A stretch of 41,206 nt of DNA from Aeromonas taiwanensis (GCF_000820165.1 NZ_CDDD01000033.1:1-41206), one strand, 5' to 3'. Positions 27,460 through 36,305 are shown, counted from the first letter of the stretch. Numbers and translations: made by a program. Notes: a model not told the origin generated them from the letters alone.

Positions 27460-27667
27460 ATGGCCGGGTTTCCCCCATGACGACGCGTGTGCCGCACCGG
27501 CCGGTTGGGCGGATGTGCAGGGATGCATCACCGTCGGGACGGGGCGGGAAGAAGGGAGAGTCGTCTGCAATGGCACGACTCGTACAGTCAGTACGCGACG
27601 GTGGTTGGCTTGCCTCCCGATGGCAGTAACACTGGTCGGCGTGACCTGTTGAGCAAGGAGGACAGGT

Positions 27668-27958
27668 ATGGCTTCAAGCTCGCCGTGGGATCCGGTGCCG
27701 GTCGCGGCCCCCGCATCCTCCATCACCCGATTCATCAAGGGCAGTCGGATGACGTGGTTCTATGCACTCTGGGTCTACCACAAGGGAGATGGCTGGACCG
27801 TCTGGCTTGGGTGTCCCAAGGACAAGATCGTCCGCCTGGTGCGTCTGTTTCGCCGCCACCATGACATAGGCTTGCCGGATGCCCCCTGGACGGCGCCCGT
27901 GATCCCGCTGCGTGCGCCGATCAGACGTTCCCAGCCGTTGCGCAGGCTGAAACCCTGA
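27668..27958 (+). CDS. Hypothetical 96-aa protein
   Basis: Unrecognised gene between lexA and the SCO1-like gene. A strong AAGGAGG lies about six bases before the ATG, and a perfect terminator follows 17 bases past the stop, so it looks like an independent small transcription unit. The product has a low-complexity Pro/Ala/Ser start, a Trp/Tyr-rich core (MTWFYALWVYH, GWTVWLGCPKDK near 28-53), then a basic tail ending RRLKP. No signal peptide is clear; translation might instead begin at Met28. No function is proposed. Confidence 0.55.
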   Translation: MASSSPWDPVPVAAPASSITRFIKGSRMTWFYALWVYHKGDGWTVWLGCPKDKIVRLVRLFRRHHDIGLPDAPWTAPVIPLRAPIRRSQPLRRLKP

Positions 27959-27975
27959 CCCTTTCTGTTTGCTGC

Positions 27976-28005
27976 GAGCCCCGCCCAGTGCGGGGCTCTT
28001 GTTTT
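27976..28005 (+). terminator. Intrinsic terminator after the 96-aa gene
   Basis: Perfect 9-bp stem GAGCCCCGC / GCGGGGCTC with loop CCAGT, then TTGTTTT. Confidence 0.9.
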
Positions 28006-28083
28006 CCTGCCGCCAGGGCCACCGAGTGTCCCTGAATGGCGCCATCCGGACGAAGGGCTAGCCATAAGCGGGGCCTGGCGGGT

Positions 28084-28089
28084 TACAAT
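28084..28089 (+). promoter_or_regulatory. Candidate -10 box for the SCO1-dinF unit
   Basis: TACAAT, 57 bases before the SCO1-like ATG. No clear -35. Confidence 0.4.
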
Positions 28090-28146
28090 GGCCCCTCTTC
28101 TGGTTCTGCCCTTTGGGCTGTTGATACAGGCAACACATTGTTTCAT

Positions 28147-28773
28147 ATGGTTAAACCACGCTTCTACCTGCTGCTGTTGCTCTTCATTGGCAGCCTCATG
28201 GCCGCCTATTACTGGAGCCAGCCCTCCCTGCCGGAGCAGGCCGATTACTATCCGACGGGGCGGGACATCAATCCCTTCACCCTGACGGACGGGGATGGCC
28301 AGCCCTTTACGCCAGCGGAGCTCGCGGGTCACTGGACCTTCCTGTTCATCGGCTACACCTATTGCCCGGACGTCTGTCCGACTACGCTGGCGGATCTGCG
28401 GGCCGTCTATCCGAGCCTGAAGACGATCGCGTCCAACAGCCAGGTGGTGTTCATCTCGGCGGATCCCCAGCGGGACGACAGCGCCCGCCTCAAGAGCTAT
28501 ACCGCCTTCTTCGAGCCGGAGTTCAAGGCGGCGACCGCGCCCCACAGCGCCCTCTTCCCCCTGGTGCGCAATCTGGGCCTCGTCTATTCCATCGTGGAGA
28601 ACGATCGCAAGGATTACCTGATAGACCACTCCGCCTCGATCGTGTTGATCAACCCGGCGGGCAAGCTGGCGGCCATGTTCCGTCCCAGGGTGGCGCCGGG
28701 CGAAGTGCCCCACGTGGACATGCAGACCATGGTCTCCGATTTTGCGCGCATCGTGCGGCTGGTCGACGAGTGA
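28147..28773 (+). CDS. SCO1/SenC family copper chaperone
   Basis: A 208-aa membrane-anchored thioredoxin-fold protein; the family delivers copper to the CuA site of cytochrome oxidases or acts as a periplasmic thiol reductase. One N-terminal membrane helix (residues ~6-22), then copper ligands C73 and C77 in TYCPDVCP and H161 in IDHSAS, all at family positions. ISADPQRD follows near 104-111. The ATG at 28147 begins the anchor. No oxidase genes are in the window. dinF follows after 22 bases, so the two may be co-transcribed. Confidence 0.92.
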   Translation: MVKPRFYLLLLLFIGSLMAAYYWSQPSLPEQADYYPTGRDINPFTLTDGDGQPFTPAELAGHWTFLFIGYTYCPDVCPTTLADLRAVYPSLKTIASNSQVVFISADPQRDDSARLKSYTAFFEPEFKAATAPHSALFPLVRNLGLVYSIVENDRKDYLIDHSASIVLINPAGKLAAMFRPRVAPGEVPHVDMQTMVSDFARIVRLVDE

Positions 28774-28795
28774 TCTCCCTGTCTCTGTCCCGCCC

Positions 28796-30166
28796 ATGCT
28801 GATGGCACCCTGGTTGAGGGATGCCGGCCGCCACCGGGCGGTCTTTGCCCTGGCCCTGCCCATGGTGTTCTCCAATATCACCACCCCCTTGCTGGGGCTG
28901 GTGGACACCTGGGTGATCGGTCATCTCGGCGAGGCCTGGTTCCTCGGCGGCGTCTCGGTCGGTGCGACCCTCATCAACCTGTTGTTCTGGCTACTCGGTT
29001 TCCTGCGCATGTCCACCACAGGGCTGACGGCTCAGGCCCAGGGGGCGGCCAGCGCAGAAGGCCAGCTCGACACCCTGGCGCGAGCGCTGGGGCTGGCGAT
29101 CGCCCTCGGGGTGGTGATCCTGCTGCTGGTGCTGCCTTTCCTCCCCGCCATCATCGCCCTCGGCGGCGGCTCCGCCGAGGTGCAGGCCTATGCCGGCCAG
29201 TATGTGTCGGTGCGGATCTGGAGCGCGCCGGCGGCGCTGTGCAACCTGGTGATCATGGGATGGCTGCTGGGCATGCAGGATGCACGCAGCCCCATGTGGC
29301 TGCTGATCCTGAGCAACCTCGTCAACATGGTGCTGGACGCCGGTTTTGTGCTGGGGTTGGGGTGGCAGGTGAAGGGGGTCGCGGCCGCCTCCGTGCTGGC
29401 CGACTACAGTGCGCTGGCGGTGGGGCTCTGGCTGGTGAGCCGCCACCTGCGACGCCTCTCGCCGGCGGTATGGCAGAACGCTTGGTCGCGCTGGCGGCAA
29501 TGGCCCGCGCTGGTGCGCCTGCTCGCCCTTAACCGGGACATCTTCATCCGTTCCCTCTGCTTGCAGCTCTGCTTCGCCTTCATGACCCTGCAGGGGGCCA
29601 GGCTGGGGGACGTGGCCGTGGCGGCCAATGCGGTGCTGCTCAACTTCCTGATGCTGATCTCCTACGGGCTGGACGGCTTCGCCTATGCGGTGGAGGCCAT
29701 GGTAGGGCGCGCCATCGGGCGGCGTGACCGGCAGGGGCTGCGGGAGGCCATCGTCCTCAACCTGGGCTGGGCCCTGCTGATCGCCCTGGCGTTTACCCTG
29801 GCGTTTGCCGTGGGGGGCGACGCGCTTATCGCCCATATCACCGACATACCGGCGGTGATCGCCGAGGCCAACCGCCAGCTGCCCTGGCTGGTGGCCATGC
29901 CGCTGCTGGCCGTCTGGTGTTTCCTGCTGGACGGGGTCTTCATCGGGGCAACCCGGGCCCGTGAGATGCGCAACAGCATGCTGGTGGCGGTGTTTGCCGG
30001 TTTCTTCCCGATCTGGTGGCTCTGTCAGAGCTGGGGTGTCGCCGCCTTGTGGGCCGCCATGAGCGCCCTGATGGCCGGACGGGGCCTGACCCTCGGCTGG
30101 CTCTGCTGGCGGCTGGAGCGTGACGGCCGACTGCTGACGGGGCAGAGGGCCAAGGGGGTGGCCTGA
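28796..30166 (+). CDS. dinF: MATE family efflux transporter DinF
   Basis: A 456-aa inner-membrane protein with about 12 helices. It matches E. coli DinF closely: ALPMVFSNITTPLLGLVDTWVIGHLG, FLRMSTTGLTAQAQGA, LLALNRDIFIRSL(C)LQLCF, DGFAYAVEAMVG and LLDGVFIGATRAREMRNSM. MATE pumps export organic cations by Na+/H+ antiport; DinF is linked to oxidative and bile-salt protection. In E. coli it is co-transcribed with lexA; here two genes and two terminators intervene. ATG at 28796 or 28802 is possible, and neither has a clear ribosome-binding site. Confidence 0.93.
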   Translation: MLMAPWLRDAGRHRAVFALALPMVFSNITTPLLGLVDTWVIGHLGEAWFLGGVSVGATLINLLFWLLGFLRMSTTGLTAQAQGAASAEGQLDTLARALGLAIALGVVILLLVLPFLPAIIALGGGSAEVQAYAGQYVSVRIWSAPAALCNLVIMGWLLGMQDARSPMWLLILSNLVNMVLDAGFVLGLGWQVKGVAAASVLADYSALAVGLWLVSRHLRRLSPAVWQNAWSRWRQWPALVRLLALNRDIFIRSLCLQLCFAFMTLQGARLGDVAVAANAVLLNFLMLISYGLDGFAYAVEAMVGRAIGRRDRQGLREAIVLNLGWALLIALAFTLAFAVGGDALIAHITDIPAVIAEANRQLPWLVAMPLLAVWCFLLDGVFIGATRAREMRNSMLVAVFAGFFPIWWLCQSWGVAALWAAMSALMAGRGLTLGWLCWRLERDGRLLTGQRAKGVA

Positions 30167-30188
30167 CTCGTGATTCTGCCCGGCCGGG

Positions 30189-30653
30189 TCAGGCAGATCC
30201 TGCGTAGTCGAACTGTCGCCAGCTCTCGTAGACGAACACGGCGACCGCGTTGGCCAGGTTCATGCTGCGGCTCTGGGGCAGCATGGGGATGCGCAGCCGC
30301 TGCTCGAACGGCAGGCTCTCGATGATCTCCGCCGGCAGACCGCGGCTCTCCGGCCCGAACAGCAGGGCGTCGCCTTGGGCGAAGCGGACCGCCGAATGGG
30401 CGGTGCGTCCCTTGGTGGTGCAGGCAAAGACCCGTTGGGGGGCGACGGCCGCCAGAAATGCCTCGTAGCTCGGCCAGCGCTTCACCTCGGCGAACTCGTG
30501 ATAGTCGAGCCCCGCCCGTTTCACCCGCTTGTCATCCCACGCGAATCCCAGAGGCTCGATCAGGTGCAGCCGATAGCCGGTGTTGGCACAGAGACGGATG
30601 ATGTTGCCGGTATTGGGCGGGATTTCCGGTTGGTAGAGCACGATGTCGAGCAT
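30189..30653 (-). CDS. trmL: tRNA (cytidine(34)-2'-O)-methyltransferase TrmL
   Basis: SPOUT (SpoU-type, knotted) methyltransferase that 2'-O-methylates the wobble base of tRNA-Leu isoacceptors. The 154-aa product matches the E. coli length class. SPOUT motifs: [20 protein letters not shown] near 7-26, [11 protein letters not shown] near 97-107, and the C-terminal [20 protein letters not shown] knot. It converges on dinF with 22 bases between and stands alone on its strand. Confidence 0.95.
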   Translation of the reverse strand: MLDIVLYQPEIPPNTGNIIRLCANTGYRLHLIEPLGFAWDDKRVKRAGLDYHEFAEVKRWPSYEAFLAAVAPQRVFACTTKGRTAHSAVRFAQGDALLFGPESRGLPAEIIESLPFEQRLRIPMLPQSRSMNLANAVAVFVYESWRQFDYAGSA

Positions 30654-30724
30654 GACGGGATCCTGGGGTGGTGCGAAATGGGCGCCAGCATACCCAGCGC
30701 CCGTGTCGATGAAAAGGGGGCGAC

Positions 30725-32080
30725 TCAGGCCATGGGCAGGCGGATGGTGATGACCAGGCCGGTCGGCTGGTTGCTGCTGGCCCGGATGGTGCCGCCATGA
30801 CGCGCGATCGCCTCGGCGGCGATGGCGAGACCGAGGCCGGTGCCGCCGGTCTTGGCATTGCGGGCATCATCGACCCGGAAAAAGGGCAGGAACAGCCTGG
30901 GTTGCTGTTCCACCGGCACACCGGGGCCGTCATCCCGTATGGTCATCACCCACTCCCGACCCTCCCGGTACCACTCCACCTTGATGAACTCGCGGGCATA
31001 TTTGAGCGCGTTGCGCAGCGGGTTTTCCAGGGCGCGCGCCAGCAGCTCAGGCCACATGGTGAGGGACTCCTCCGGCAGGGGGGGCAGCCTGAGCTGCTTG
31101 CCGTTCTGGTTTGCCTCGAACATGGCGTCATCCAGGATGGGCTCCAGCAGCTCCGCCAGCGGCAGAGACACCGGGGCCTCCACATGCTGCTGTACTCGCG
31201 ACAGATCCAGCAGGTCCCCGATCAGCTTGTCGAGCCGGGCGATCTCCCCTTCAATGCGTGCCAGCTCGGCGCTGTCCCCCTGCTTGCGGCGGATCAGCGC
31301 CTGGGCCAGCTGGATGCGGGTGAGGGGGCTGCGCAGCTCGTGGGAGATGTCGGAGAGCAGCTGTTTCTGCTTCTGGATCATGTCCTTGAGGGTATCGACC
31401 ATGTGGCTGACATGCTCCGCCAGCTGGCCGATCTCGTCCTTGCGACCGAGGTTGGGGATCTGCATCTCCAGGTTGCCCTGAGCCAGCCGGGAGACAGACC
31501 GTTGCAGCTCCAGGATGGGGCGGGTCAGGCGCCAGGCCAGCAGCAGGCAGAGCGGAGTGCTGACCAGCATGGCGATGCCGAGGATCTGGATGGGGTGATC
31601 CAGGATCTGGATGAACAGGAACAGGTAGGAATTCTCGACGTTGAGGCCGAAGTAGACGTGATAGACCTGGCCGTGGTGGGTCATCTGGAAGGGGCCGGCG
31701 ATGGCGCGCTGGTGCTCGCTGCCGAGCATGGGCTTGGCCGGGTTGTCCGAGTCGAGCATGAAGCGGATCACGAACTTGCTGAGCTGGGTGCTGGCCTGCA
31801 TCTGCCCCTTGGCGTCACGCAGATAGATGTTGTCCACCGGGAGGAGGCCGGCGGCATCGATGGCCTTGGCGAGATCGAAATCCTGGTCGGGATCCGCCCC
31901 CCGCTGCAGTGCCGCCAGGTTGTTGTTGAGGCGGGTGACCTCGTGGGCCGGTAGCGGAATGATGTTGCGGGGATCCAGGGTGGGCAGTATCACCACGGCC
32001 GCCACTACCAGCAGCAGCATGAACCAGAACCAGAGAAAGATCTGGGTCGAGATGCCGTTGAAGGGGCGGGCCATCTTCAT
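30725..32080 (-). CDS. cpxA: Envelope stress sensor histidine kinase CpxA
   Basis: A 451-aa inner-membrane sensor that phosphorylates CpxR in response to misfolded envelope proteins. First membrane helix at ~13-34, periplasmic sensor to ~153, second helix ~155-183, HAMP ~184-237 ([13 protein letters not shown]), H box [13 protein letters not shown] with phospho-acceptor H247, N box [12 protein letters not shown] boxes DDGPGVP and [10 protein letters not shown]. The start at 32080 overlaps the cpxR stop by four bases (ATGA), so translation is likely coupled. Confidence 0.95.
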   Translation of the reverse strand: MKMARPFNGISTQIFLWFWFMLLLVVAAVVILPTLDPRNIIPLPAHEVTRLNNNLAALQRGADPDQDFDLAKAIDAAGLLPVDNIYLRDAKGQMQASTQLSKFVIRFMLDSDNPAKPMLGSEHQRAIAGPFQMTHHGQVYHVYFGLNVENSYLFLFIQILDHPIQILGIAMLVSTPLCLLLAWRLTRPILELQRSVSRLAQGNLEMQIPNLGRKDEIGQLAEHVSHMVDTLKDMIQKQKQLLSDISHELRSPLTRIQLAQALIRRKQGDSAELARIEGEIARLDKLIGDLLDLSRVQQHVEAPVSLPLAELLEPILDDAMFEANQNGKQLRLPPLPEESLTMWPELLARALENPLRNALKYAREFIKVEWYREGREWVMTIRDDGPGVPVEQQPRLFLPFFRVDDARNAKTGGTGLGLAIAAEAIARHGGTIRASSNQPTGLVITIRLPMA

Positions 32081-32769
32081 GCCTGCTCCAGCCACAGGTA
32101 ACCCCGGCCGCGTACTGTCTTGAAGCGGGGCTGGCCGTCGGTGCGTTCCGGCAGTTTCTTGCGCAGGTTGCTCAGGTGCATGTCGATGGATCGATCGAAG
32201 GGCTCCAGCTTCTTGCCCAGCACCTGTTCGGAGAGCAGGTTCTTGCTGACGATCTGACCCGGATTGCGCAGCAGGCACTCCAGCAGGCCGAACTCGGTGG
32301 CGGTCAGCTCCAACAACTGACCATCGCAGCGGGCCTGCTGCAGGCCGGGTTGCAGCACCAGATCCATGAATCTCAGTTCATCCGGGGTGCCGCGCTGGGG
32401 CTGGCTGCCCTGGGTGCGGCGCAGGATGGCACGCACCCGGGCCAGCAGCTCCCTGTCGTCAAACGGCTTGGCCAGGTAGTCGTCGGCACCCGCTTCCAGG
32501 CCGTTGACCCGATCCTGGCTGTCGCCACGGGCGGTCAGCATCAGCACCGGGGTGTCGTGGGTCTTGCGCAGCCGGGTCAACATGGCGAAGCCGTTGAGTC
32601 TGGGCATCATCACATCCAGCAACACCAGATCGAAAGGCTGCTCGCCCAGTCGCTGCAGCCCCTCTTCCCCGTCCTCTGCCACGGTCACCTGGAAGCCTTC
32701 CAGGGTCAGGATTTCGGTCAGCAACTGGGTCAGTTCGAGATCGTCATCGACCAGGAGTATTTTGTTCAT
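32077..32769 (-). CDS. cpxR: Response regulator CpxR
   Basis: OmpR/PhoB-type regulator of the envelope stress response. The 230-aa product has a receiver domain with acidic pocket D8-D10, phospho-acceptor D52, and K101 in AKPFDD, then a winged-helix DNA-binding domain (ELTATEFGLLECLLRNPGQ, DRSIDMHLSNLRKKL, RFKTVRGRGYLW). It is first gene of cpxRA and divergent from fieF with 87 bases between starts. No cpxP is found in that gap. Confidence 0.97.
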   Translation of the reverse strand: MNKILLVDDDLELTQLLTEILTLEGFQVTVAEDGEEGLQRLGEQPFDLVLLDVMMPRLNGFAMLTRLRKTHDTPVLMLTARGDSQDRVNGLEAGADDYLAKPFDDRELLARVRAILRRTQGSQPQRGTPDELRFMDLVLQPGLQQARCDGQLLELTATEFGLLECLLRNPGQIVSKNLLSEQVLGKKLEPFDRSIDMHLSNLRKKLPERTDGQPRFKTVRGRGYLWLEQA

Positions 32770-32820
32770 CTGGGAGTCACTCTGTTGATTTCACACGCCA
32801 AACAGACGGTCGGGTCAGGG

Positions 32821-32826
32821 TATAAT
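32821..32826 (+). promoter_or_regulatory. Candidate -10 box for fieF
   Basis: TATAAT, 31 bases before the fieF TTG start, in the cpxR/fieF divergent region. No good -35. Confidence 0.45.
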
Positions 32827-32856
32827 AAGTTTTTACGCGTCGGAGGAAAGCCGGTT

Positions 32857-33768
32857 TTGAGCCACCAACAATATTCCCGCTGGGTCACCCTGGCCAGCAT
32901 GGCGGCGGTCGTCACCGCGACCCTGCTCATCCTGGGCAAGCTGATCGCCTGGCTGATGACGGACTCCTCGAGCCTGCTGGCCTCCCTGACGGACTCCTTC
33001 ATGGACGTCAGCGCCTCCATCATCAACCTGCTGGCCATCCGCTACGCCATGGCGCCTGCCGACGCGGAGCACAGATTCGGCCACGGCAAGGCGGAGTCCC
33101 TGGCGGGGCTGGTCCAGTCGGCCTTCATCTCGGGTTCTGCCCTGCTGCTGATGATGCACGGTATCTCGTCGATGCTGAATCATGTGCCTGTGGTGCGCCT
33201 GGAGGCGGGGATCTGGGTCAGCGTCGGCTCCATCGTGCTGACCCTGCTGCTGGTCAGCTTCCAGAGCCTGGTCATCCGCAAGACCAACAGCGTGGCCATC
33301 AAGGCGGACATGCTGCACTACCGCTCCGACCTGCTGCTCAACGGCGGCGTGCTGCTGGCACTAGTGCTGGCGGGGCAGGGGTGGTACTGGGCAGACGGCC
33401 TCTTTGCCATTCTGATCGGCCTGTTCCTGGTGTGGGGCGCCGTGCATATTGGCTACGAATCGGTGCAGGCCCTGCTCGATCGTCAGTTGCCAGAGGAGGA
33501 ACAAGCGAGAATAATGGCCCTCTGCTGTGCCGTAGAGGGGGTGCATGGCGTACATGATCTGCGTACCCGCCAATCCGGGCCGACCCGCTTCGTGCAGTTG
33601 CATCTGGAACTGGATGACCAACTGCCCCTGGTCAGGGCCCATCAGATAGCCGACGAGGCTGAACTGGCCGTCCGCCAGGCCTTCGAGCGGATGGATGTGA
33701 TCATTCACATGGACCCCATCTCGGTGCTGACAAAAGAACGACAAAGCACTCACCCTGAACAACAGTAG
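32857..33768 (+). CDS. fieF: Cation-efflux pump FieF (YiiP), Zn/Fe/Cd
   Basis: Cation diffusion facilitator exporting Zn2+, Fe2+ or Cd2+ by proton antiport as a membrane dimer. The 303-aa product aligns with E. coli FieF. Transport-site residues are D46 and D50 (TDSFMD) in helix 2 and H154 and D158 (HYRSD) in helix 5. FGHGKAESLA and the cytoplasmic DLRTRQSGPTRF domain are intact. The start is a TTG at 32857, preceded six bases earlier by a strong GGAGGAAAG; no in-frame ATG or GTG gives the conserved N-terminus. cysE follows after 8 bases. Confidence 0.95.
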   Translation: MSHQQYSRWVTLASMAAVVTATLLILGKLIAWLMTDSSSLLASLTDSFMDVSASIINLLAIRYAMAPADAEHRFGHGKAESLAGLVQSAFISGSALLLMMHGISSMLNHVPVVRLEAGIWVSVGSIVLTLLLVSFQSLVIRKTNSVAIKADMLHYRSDLLLNGGVLLALVLAGQGWYWADGLFAILIGLFLVWGAVHIGYESVQALLDRQLPEEEQARIMALCCAVEGVHGVHDLRTRQSGPTRFVQLHLELDDQLPLVRAHQIADEAELAVRQAFERMDVIIHMDPISVLTKERQSTHPEQQ

Positions 33769-33776
33769 GCTGCAAC

Positions 33777-34556
33777 ATGGATGATCTGGTTGCCAGAACC
33801 TGGCAAAAAATTCAGCAGGAAGCGCAGAGCATGGCGACCCAGGAGCCCATGCTGGCCAGCTTCTTCCACTCCACCATTCTCAATCACCGGGATTTGCGCT
33901 CGGCGCTGAGCTTCCAGCTCGCCAACAAGCTCGACAGCACCACCATGCCGGCCATCGCCCTGCGCGAAGTGATCGAGCTGGCCCTGCGCAGCGAGCCCGA
34001 GCTGCTGGCGGCGGTGGCCGCCGACATCTGCGCGGTGCAGGATCGCGACCCGGCGGTCGACCTCTTCTCCACCCCGCTGCTCTATCTCAAGGGCTTCCAC
34101 GCCTTGCAGGGATACCGGGTTGCGAACTGGCTGTGGCGTCAGGGGCGTCGCGCCCTGGCCCTCTATCTGCAAAACCAGATCTCCGTGGTGTTCGGGGTTG
34201 ACGTGCACCCGGCCGCGCGTATTGGCAAGGGCATCATGTTTGACCACGCCACCGGCATCGTCGTCGGGGAAACCGCGGTCATCGAGAACGACGTTTCCAT
34301 CCTGCAGAGCGTGACTCTGGGGGGGACCGGCAAGGAGAGCGGTGATCGCCATCCCAAGATCCGGGAAGGGGTGATGATAGGGGCGGGGGCCAAGGTGCTC
34401 GGCAACATCGAAGTGGGCGTCGGCGCCAAGATCGGGGCCGGCAGCGTGGTGATCAATCCGGTGCCTCCCCACACGACGGTGGCCGGCGTGCCTGCCAAGA
34501 TCGTGGGCCGTCCCGAGTGCGACAAACCCTCCCTGGACATGGATCAGTGTCTCTGA
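33777..34556 (+). CDS. cysE: Serine O-acetyltransferase CysE
   Basis: Acetylates L-serine with acetyl-CoA to O-acetylserine, committed step of cysteine synthesis; usually feedback-inhibited by cysteine. The 259-aa product (E. coli 273) has the all-helical N-terminal domain, catalytic D156-H157 in MFDHATGIVVGE, and the left-handed beta-helix hexapeptide repeats (VGVGAKIGAGSVV). The C-terminal tail is shorter than in E. coli but still present. It lies 8 bases after fieF and 21 before the permease gene, suggesting one operon. Confidence 0.96.
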   Translation: MDDLVARTWQKIQQEAQSMATQEPMLASFFHSTILNHRDLRSALSFQLANKLDSTTMPAIALREVIELALRSEPELLAAVAADICAVQDRDPAVDLFSTPLLYLKGFHALQGYRVANWLWRQGRRALALYLQNQISVVFGVDVHPAARIGKGIMFDHATGIVVGETAVIENDVSILQSVTLGGTGKESGDRHPKIREGVMIGAGAKVLGNIEVGVGAKIGAGSVVINPVPPHTTVAGVPAKIVGRPECDKPSLDMDQCL

Positions 34557-34577
34557 TCCCCTGACCGAGGCCGTTGT

Positions 34578-35861
34578 ATGGTCAAGCGCTGGTCAGGCTT
34601 TCTGATCCTGGGGATGTGGCTGCTCAACCTGCTCCATCTCTATCTGGGGTTCTCCCCCTGGCCGGCGGCCATCGCCGCCTGGGCCGCCTCCCTGCTCACC
34701 TGGCCCTGGCTCGTGGGGGCCGCGAGGCGCCAGGCCCTGGCCCTCTACGGTGCCGCGCTGCTGCTGCTGATCTTCTCCTGGTGGCGGGGGGCTGTCCTCA
34801 GCCCGGGGGACTGGCTGCTGCCGAACATCAACATGCTCACCATGTTCGCGGCGGTCAGCACCCTCAACCTCGCCACCTCCGGACTGCTGACGGGGACCAC
34901 CTCCTGGCAAGGTCGCAAGGGGCTGTGGAGCACCATGGCCAGCCTCAATCTGCTCGGGGCCGTCATCAACCTCTCGGTGCTCTTTATCATTGGTGATCGG
35001 CTGGAACGGGGCGGCACCCTGGAGCGGCGCCAGGTCATGGTGCTGAGCCGGATTTTCTGCGCAGCGGCCTTCTGGTCCCCCTTCTTCGTCGCCATGGCGG
35101 TGGCGCTCACCTACTCTCCCGGCCTGCAACTGGGCAGCATACTGCCCTTTGGCATCCTAGCTGCCCTGCTTGCCATGGGGCTGACGGCCTGGCAGGTGGA
35201 GCGGCTCGGGGTGGCGGATTTCGAGGGGTATCCGCTGCGACCCCAGACCCTGGGGCTGCCGGTGGCTCTGGCGCTGCTGGTCTTGCTGATCCACCAGTTC
35301 TGGCCCGGTCTCAGCATCCTGGCGGTGATCGCGCTGGTGGCCCCCCTGCTGGCACTGCTGTTCATGCCACGAGCCGGGCGTGGTGCCGCGCTCAAGCGGC
35401 AGGTGGTGGAGCGCTTCCCGGCCATTGGTGGTCAGCTGGTACTGTTCCTTGGGGCTGGCCTGCTGGCGGCGGGCATCAACAGCGCATTGTCGGTGCTCGA
35501 CTTTGGCGGCGGGCACGGTCTGCCGCTGTTCATTCACTTCGGCTGGCTGGAGGCCAGCCTGACCCTGCTGCTGATTTTCCTGGTGGCCATCGTCGGCGTG
35601 CACCCCCTCATCAGCATCTCGGGGGTGGCGCCTCTGTTGTGGCCCCTGTCACCGGATCCCAGCCTGCTCGGCATGTGCTTCCTGCTGGGGTGGGGGCTGG
35701 CCACCGGCACCAGCCCGCTCTCCGGCTCCAACCTGGCCCTTGCATCCCGCTACAACCTGAGCGCCGCGCTCCTGCTTCGCTGGAACCTGCTCTATGGCCT
35801 GCTGATGTACGGGGTTGCCTGCCTGTTGATGGGGGGCTTCATCGCCTTGCACGGAGCCTGA
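34578..35861 (+). CDS. Predicted inner-membrane permease, ion-transporter-like
   Basis: A 427-aa, very hydrophobic protein with roughly 11-12 membrane segments and no signal or soluble domain. The C-terminal region HPLISISGVAPLL followed by ATGTSPLSGSNLALAS resembles the hairpin G-T/S-P motifs of the ion transporter (IT) superfamily, such as CitMHS, ArsB or DASS-type carriers; this is a distant resemblance. Substrate unknown. Operon position after cysE hints at an anion or sulfur-compound link, which is weak inference. Confidence 0.75.
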   Translation: MVKRWSGFLILGMWLLNLLHLYLGFSPWPAAIAAWAASLLTWPWLVGAARRQALALYGAALLLLIFSWWRGAVLSPGDWLLPNINMLTMFAAVSTLNLATSGLLTGTTSWQGRKGLWSTMASLNLLGAVINLSVLFIIGDRLERGGTLERRQVMVLSRIFCAAAFWSPFFVAMAVALTYSPGLQLGSILPFGILAALLAMGLTAWQVERLGVADFEGYPLRPQTLGLPVALALLVLLIHQFWPGLSILAVIALVAPLLALLFMPRAGRGAALKRQVVERFPAIGGQLVLFLGAGLLAAGINSALSVLDFGGGHGLPLFIHFGWLEASLTLLLIFLVAIVGVHPLISISGVAPLLWPLSPDPSLLGMCFLLGWGLATGTSPLSGSNLALASRYNLSAALLLRWNLLYGLLMYGVACLLMGGFIALHGA

Positions 35862-35981
35862 TCTGCAGGGCTGTGAATATTGCGGGACGTGCCATGGAAA
35901 GGGACGCCTGCCACCTGCGAGAAAAACCGACGCATATTTAGGCAATACCGAGCTGGAGGGCGCATTTTGCAACGCGCTGGC

Positions 35982-36011
35982 TTGTTTGTGCCGCGCGCAT
36001 CGGGGTATGCT
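35982..36011 (+). promoter_or_regulatory. Candidate zapB promoter
   Basis: TTGTTT (35982-35987), 18 bases, TATGCT (36006-36011), 61 bases before zapB. The rest of 35862-36065 holds no gene. Confidence 0.4.
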
Positions 36012-36071
36012 GGCTTCACGCGCTTGAATCGCTCCCTGTGGGGCATCGCAATTGAACATACAGGTATGCAT

Positions 36072-36281
36072 ATGTCACTAGAAGTCCTTGAGCAACTCGA
36101 ATCCAAAGTACAATCCGCCGTCGACAACATCTCCCTGCTGAAGATGGAGCTGGACGAGCTGAAAGAGCAGAACAGCAAGCTGCAAGACGAGAACCATCAG
36201 CTGCGCAACGAGCACGTTGCCTGGCAAGAGCGTCTGCGTGCCCTGCTGGGCAAGATGGACCAGATGGGCGATGCCATCTGA
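36072..36281 (+). CDS. zapB: Cell division protein ZapB
   Basis: Small cytoplasmic coiled-coil protein that binds ZapA and stabilises the FtsZ ring. The 69-aa product is almost entirely heptad coiled coil ([13 protein letters not shown] to the end) and ends [15 protein letters not shown], matching E. coli ZapB, which has an extra central heptad. The ATG at 36072 has AGGT six bases upstream; an in-frame ATG at 36066 adds two residues. Monocistronic with its own terminator. Confidence 0.93.
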   Translation: MSLEVLEQLESKVQSAVDNISLLKMELDELKEQNSKLQDENHQLRNEHVAWQERLRALLGKMDQMGDAI

Positions 36282-36305
36282 TCCTGTCGCTGCTGACCGG
36301 AATGA

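Noticed and set aside
27176..27652. 158-codon plus-strand frame starting inside lexA
   Set aside because: Its start lies within lexA in another frame, it crosses the lexA terminator, and it has no ribosome-binding site.
28118..28129. CTGT-TGAT-ACAG before the SCO1-like gene as a LexA box
   Set aside because: The half sites are separated by 4 bases, not the 8 needed for a LexA operator.
27775..28908. Long minus-strand frame of 377 codons across the SCO1-dinF region
   Set aside because: It is antisense to two well-recognised proteins and a terminator, and has no ribosome-binding site or recognisable domain.
35880..36071. N-terminal extension of zapB (64 more codons)
   Set aside because: Homology to ZapB begins at the ATG of 36072 (or 36066); the upstream part contains the likely promoter.
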